In this document: in pieces, positions 4,987 through 5,413 of the stretch
Layout: the number at the start of each line of letters is the position of its first letter
Numbering within the stretch: the first letter of the stretch is position 1
DNA from: WGMK01 sp044359155
GTDB lineage: Bacteria > Hydrogenedentota > Hydrogenedentia > Hydrogenedentales > JAEUWI01
Direction of reading: 5' to 3'
Length of the DNA stretch: 5,413 nucleotides
NCBI GenBank assembly: GCA_044359155.1
Contig: JBIKMR010000291.1
Location: 1-5,413, forward strand
Position numbers and translations under genes: made by a program
The notes under the pieces: model-generated
The model's database searches: none
Told to the model about the DNA's origin: nothing
The model's input: only the letters and a program-made list of their open reading frames with translations

Positions 4987-5413
4987 ATGGCAAATCTCAC
5001 TTTTGGGGAGGATGCCGCTTTCCTGCAACGGCACACGGATGCCTTCGTGCTCCACAGCGAAAGCGCCCAACTGATTGTCTCCCCGCAGTTTCAAGGCCGG
5101 GTAATGACCAGCAGCTGCGCGGGCGAAGCAGGCCGCAGCCACGGGTGGATCAACCATGCGCTGATAGCCTCGGGAGAAACACGCGCGCAGTTCAATGCCT
5201 ATGGCGGCGAGGACCGCTTCTGGCTTGGCCCGGAGGGCGGGCAGTATTCCCTCTACTTTGCGCCGGGCGCATCCTTCACCTTCGATCACTGGCAGACCCC
5301 GCCGCTGATCGACACGGAACCTTTCGAGCTGGTCGCCGCCAGCAACACAGAAGCGAAGTTCACGCGGCTGGCGCGGCTGGTGAATTATTCCGGTACGGTG
5401 CTGGACCTGCGCA
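4987..5413 (+). CDS. DUF6786-type protein, N-terminal part, cut by the window edge
   Basis: The frame starts at ATG 4987 and is open to the last base: 142 residues plus one base. An in-frame TAA at 4954 and the absence of other start codons after it make 4987 the first possible start. The only ribosome binding site, GGAG at 4970-4973, is 13 bases away, longer than usual. No signal peptide is seen, so it is probably cytoplasmic. Near the N-terminus it reads NLTFGEDAAFLQRHTD; further on are QGRVMTSS (36-43), GWINHALIASG (53-63), the striking GGEDRFWLGPEGGQYSLYF (73-91) and NYSGTVLDL (133-141). From memory these are hallmarks of DUF6786, of unknown function and found in environmental and Bacteroidetes/Planctomycete genomes; a sugar-binding, mutarotase-like fold is only a guess. 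The gene begins 48 bases after the tpx terminator, so it is transcribed separately; I found no convincing promoter. Confidence 0.75.
   Translation, partial: MANLTFGEDAAFLQRHTDAFVLHSESAQLIVSPQFQGRVMTSSCAGEAGRSHGWINHALIASGETRAQFNAYGGEDRFWLGPEGGQYSLYFAPGASFTFDHWQTPPLIDTEPFELVAASNTEAKFTRLARLVNYSGTVLDLR

Overview
The window reads as chromosomal DNA of a Gram-negative bacterium with high GC and strongly G/C-ending codons. Support for Gram-negative comes from an RND-superfamily inner-membrane exporter paired with a Sec-signal TPR protein, and from a Tpx-type periplasmic or cytoplasmic peroxiredoxin. The archaeal/candidate-phyla style GlmU-like enzyme and the DUF6786-type protein fit an environmental lineage (PVC/FCB-like, for example Planctomycetota or Hydrogenedentota) better than a model proteobacterium. 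That placement is an inference from family recall and is weak.

Layout, left to right. (1) Positions 3-1607, plus strand: C-terminal two thirds of an RND/MMPL-type (HAE3-like) exporter whose start lies outside the window. (2) 1621-2352, plus: an exported TPR protein whose Shine-Dalgarno overlaps the exporter's stop codon, so the two form an operon and are probably translationally coupled. (3) 2362-2595, minus: a 77-residue YgiT/MqsA-type zinc-finger protein, convergent with the TPR gene, with no toxin partner visible beside it. (4) 2596-3063: a 468-base intergenic region without a convincing gene. It is rich in inverted repeats and ends in a plausible sigma70-type promoter. (5) 3064-4260, plus: a bifunctional sugar-1-phosphate nucleotidylyltransferase / left-handed beta-helix acetyltransferase of the archaeal GlmU type. 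(6) 4370-4879, plus: thiol peroxidase Tpx with both redox cysteines, followed by a strong intrinsic terminator at 4892-4938. (7) 4987-5413, plus: N-terminal part of a DUF6786-type protein that runs off the right edge.

The genes do not form one pathway. The exporter and TPR protein are one envelope transport unit. The GlmU-like enzyme probably supplies UDP-amino sugar for cell-envelope polymers. Tpx is an independent antioxidant gene. I see no phage, transposon, CRISPR, tRNA or rRNA. The least explained parts are the structured intergenic region 2596-3063 with the orphan zinc-finger gene beside it, and the Ala at the usual metal-ligand Asp position of the GlmU-like enzyme. I found no clear evidence for a wholly new multi-gene system.
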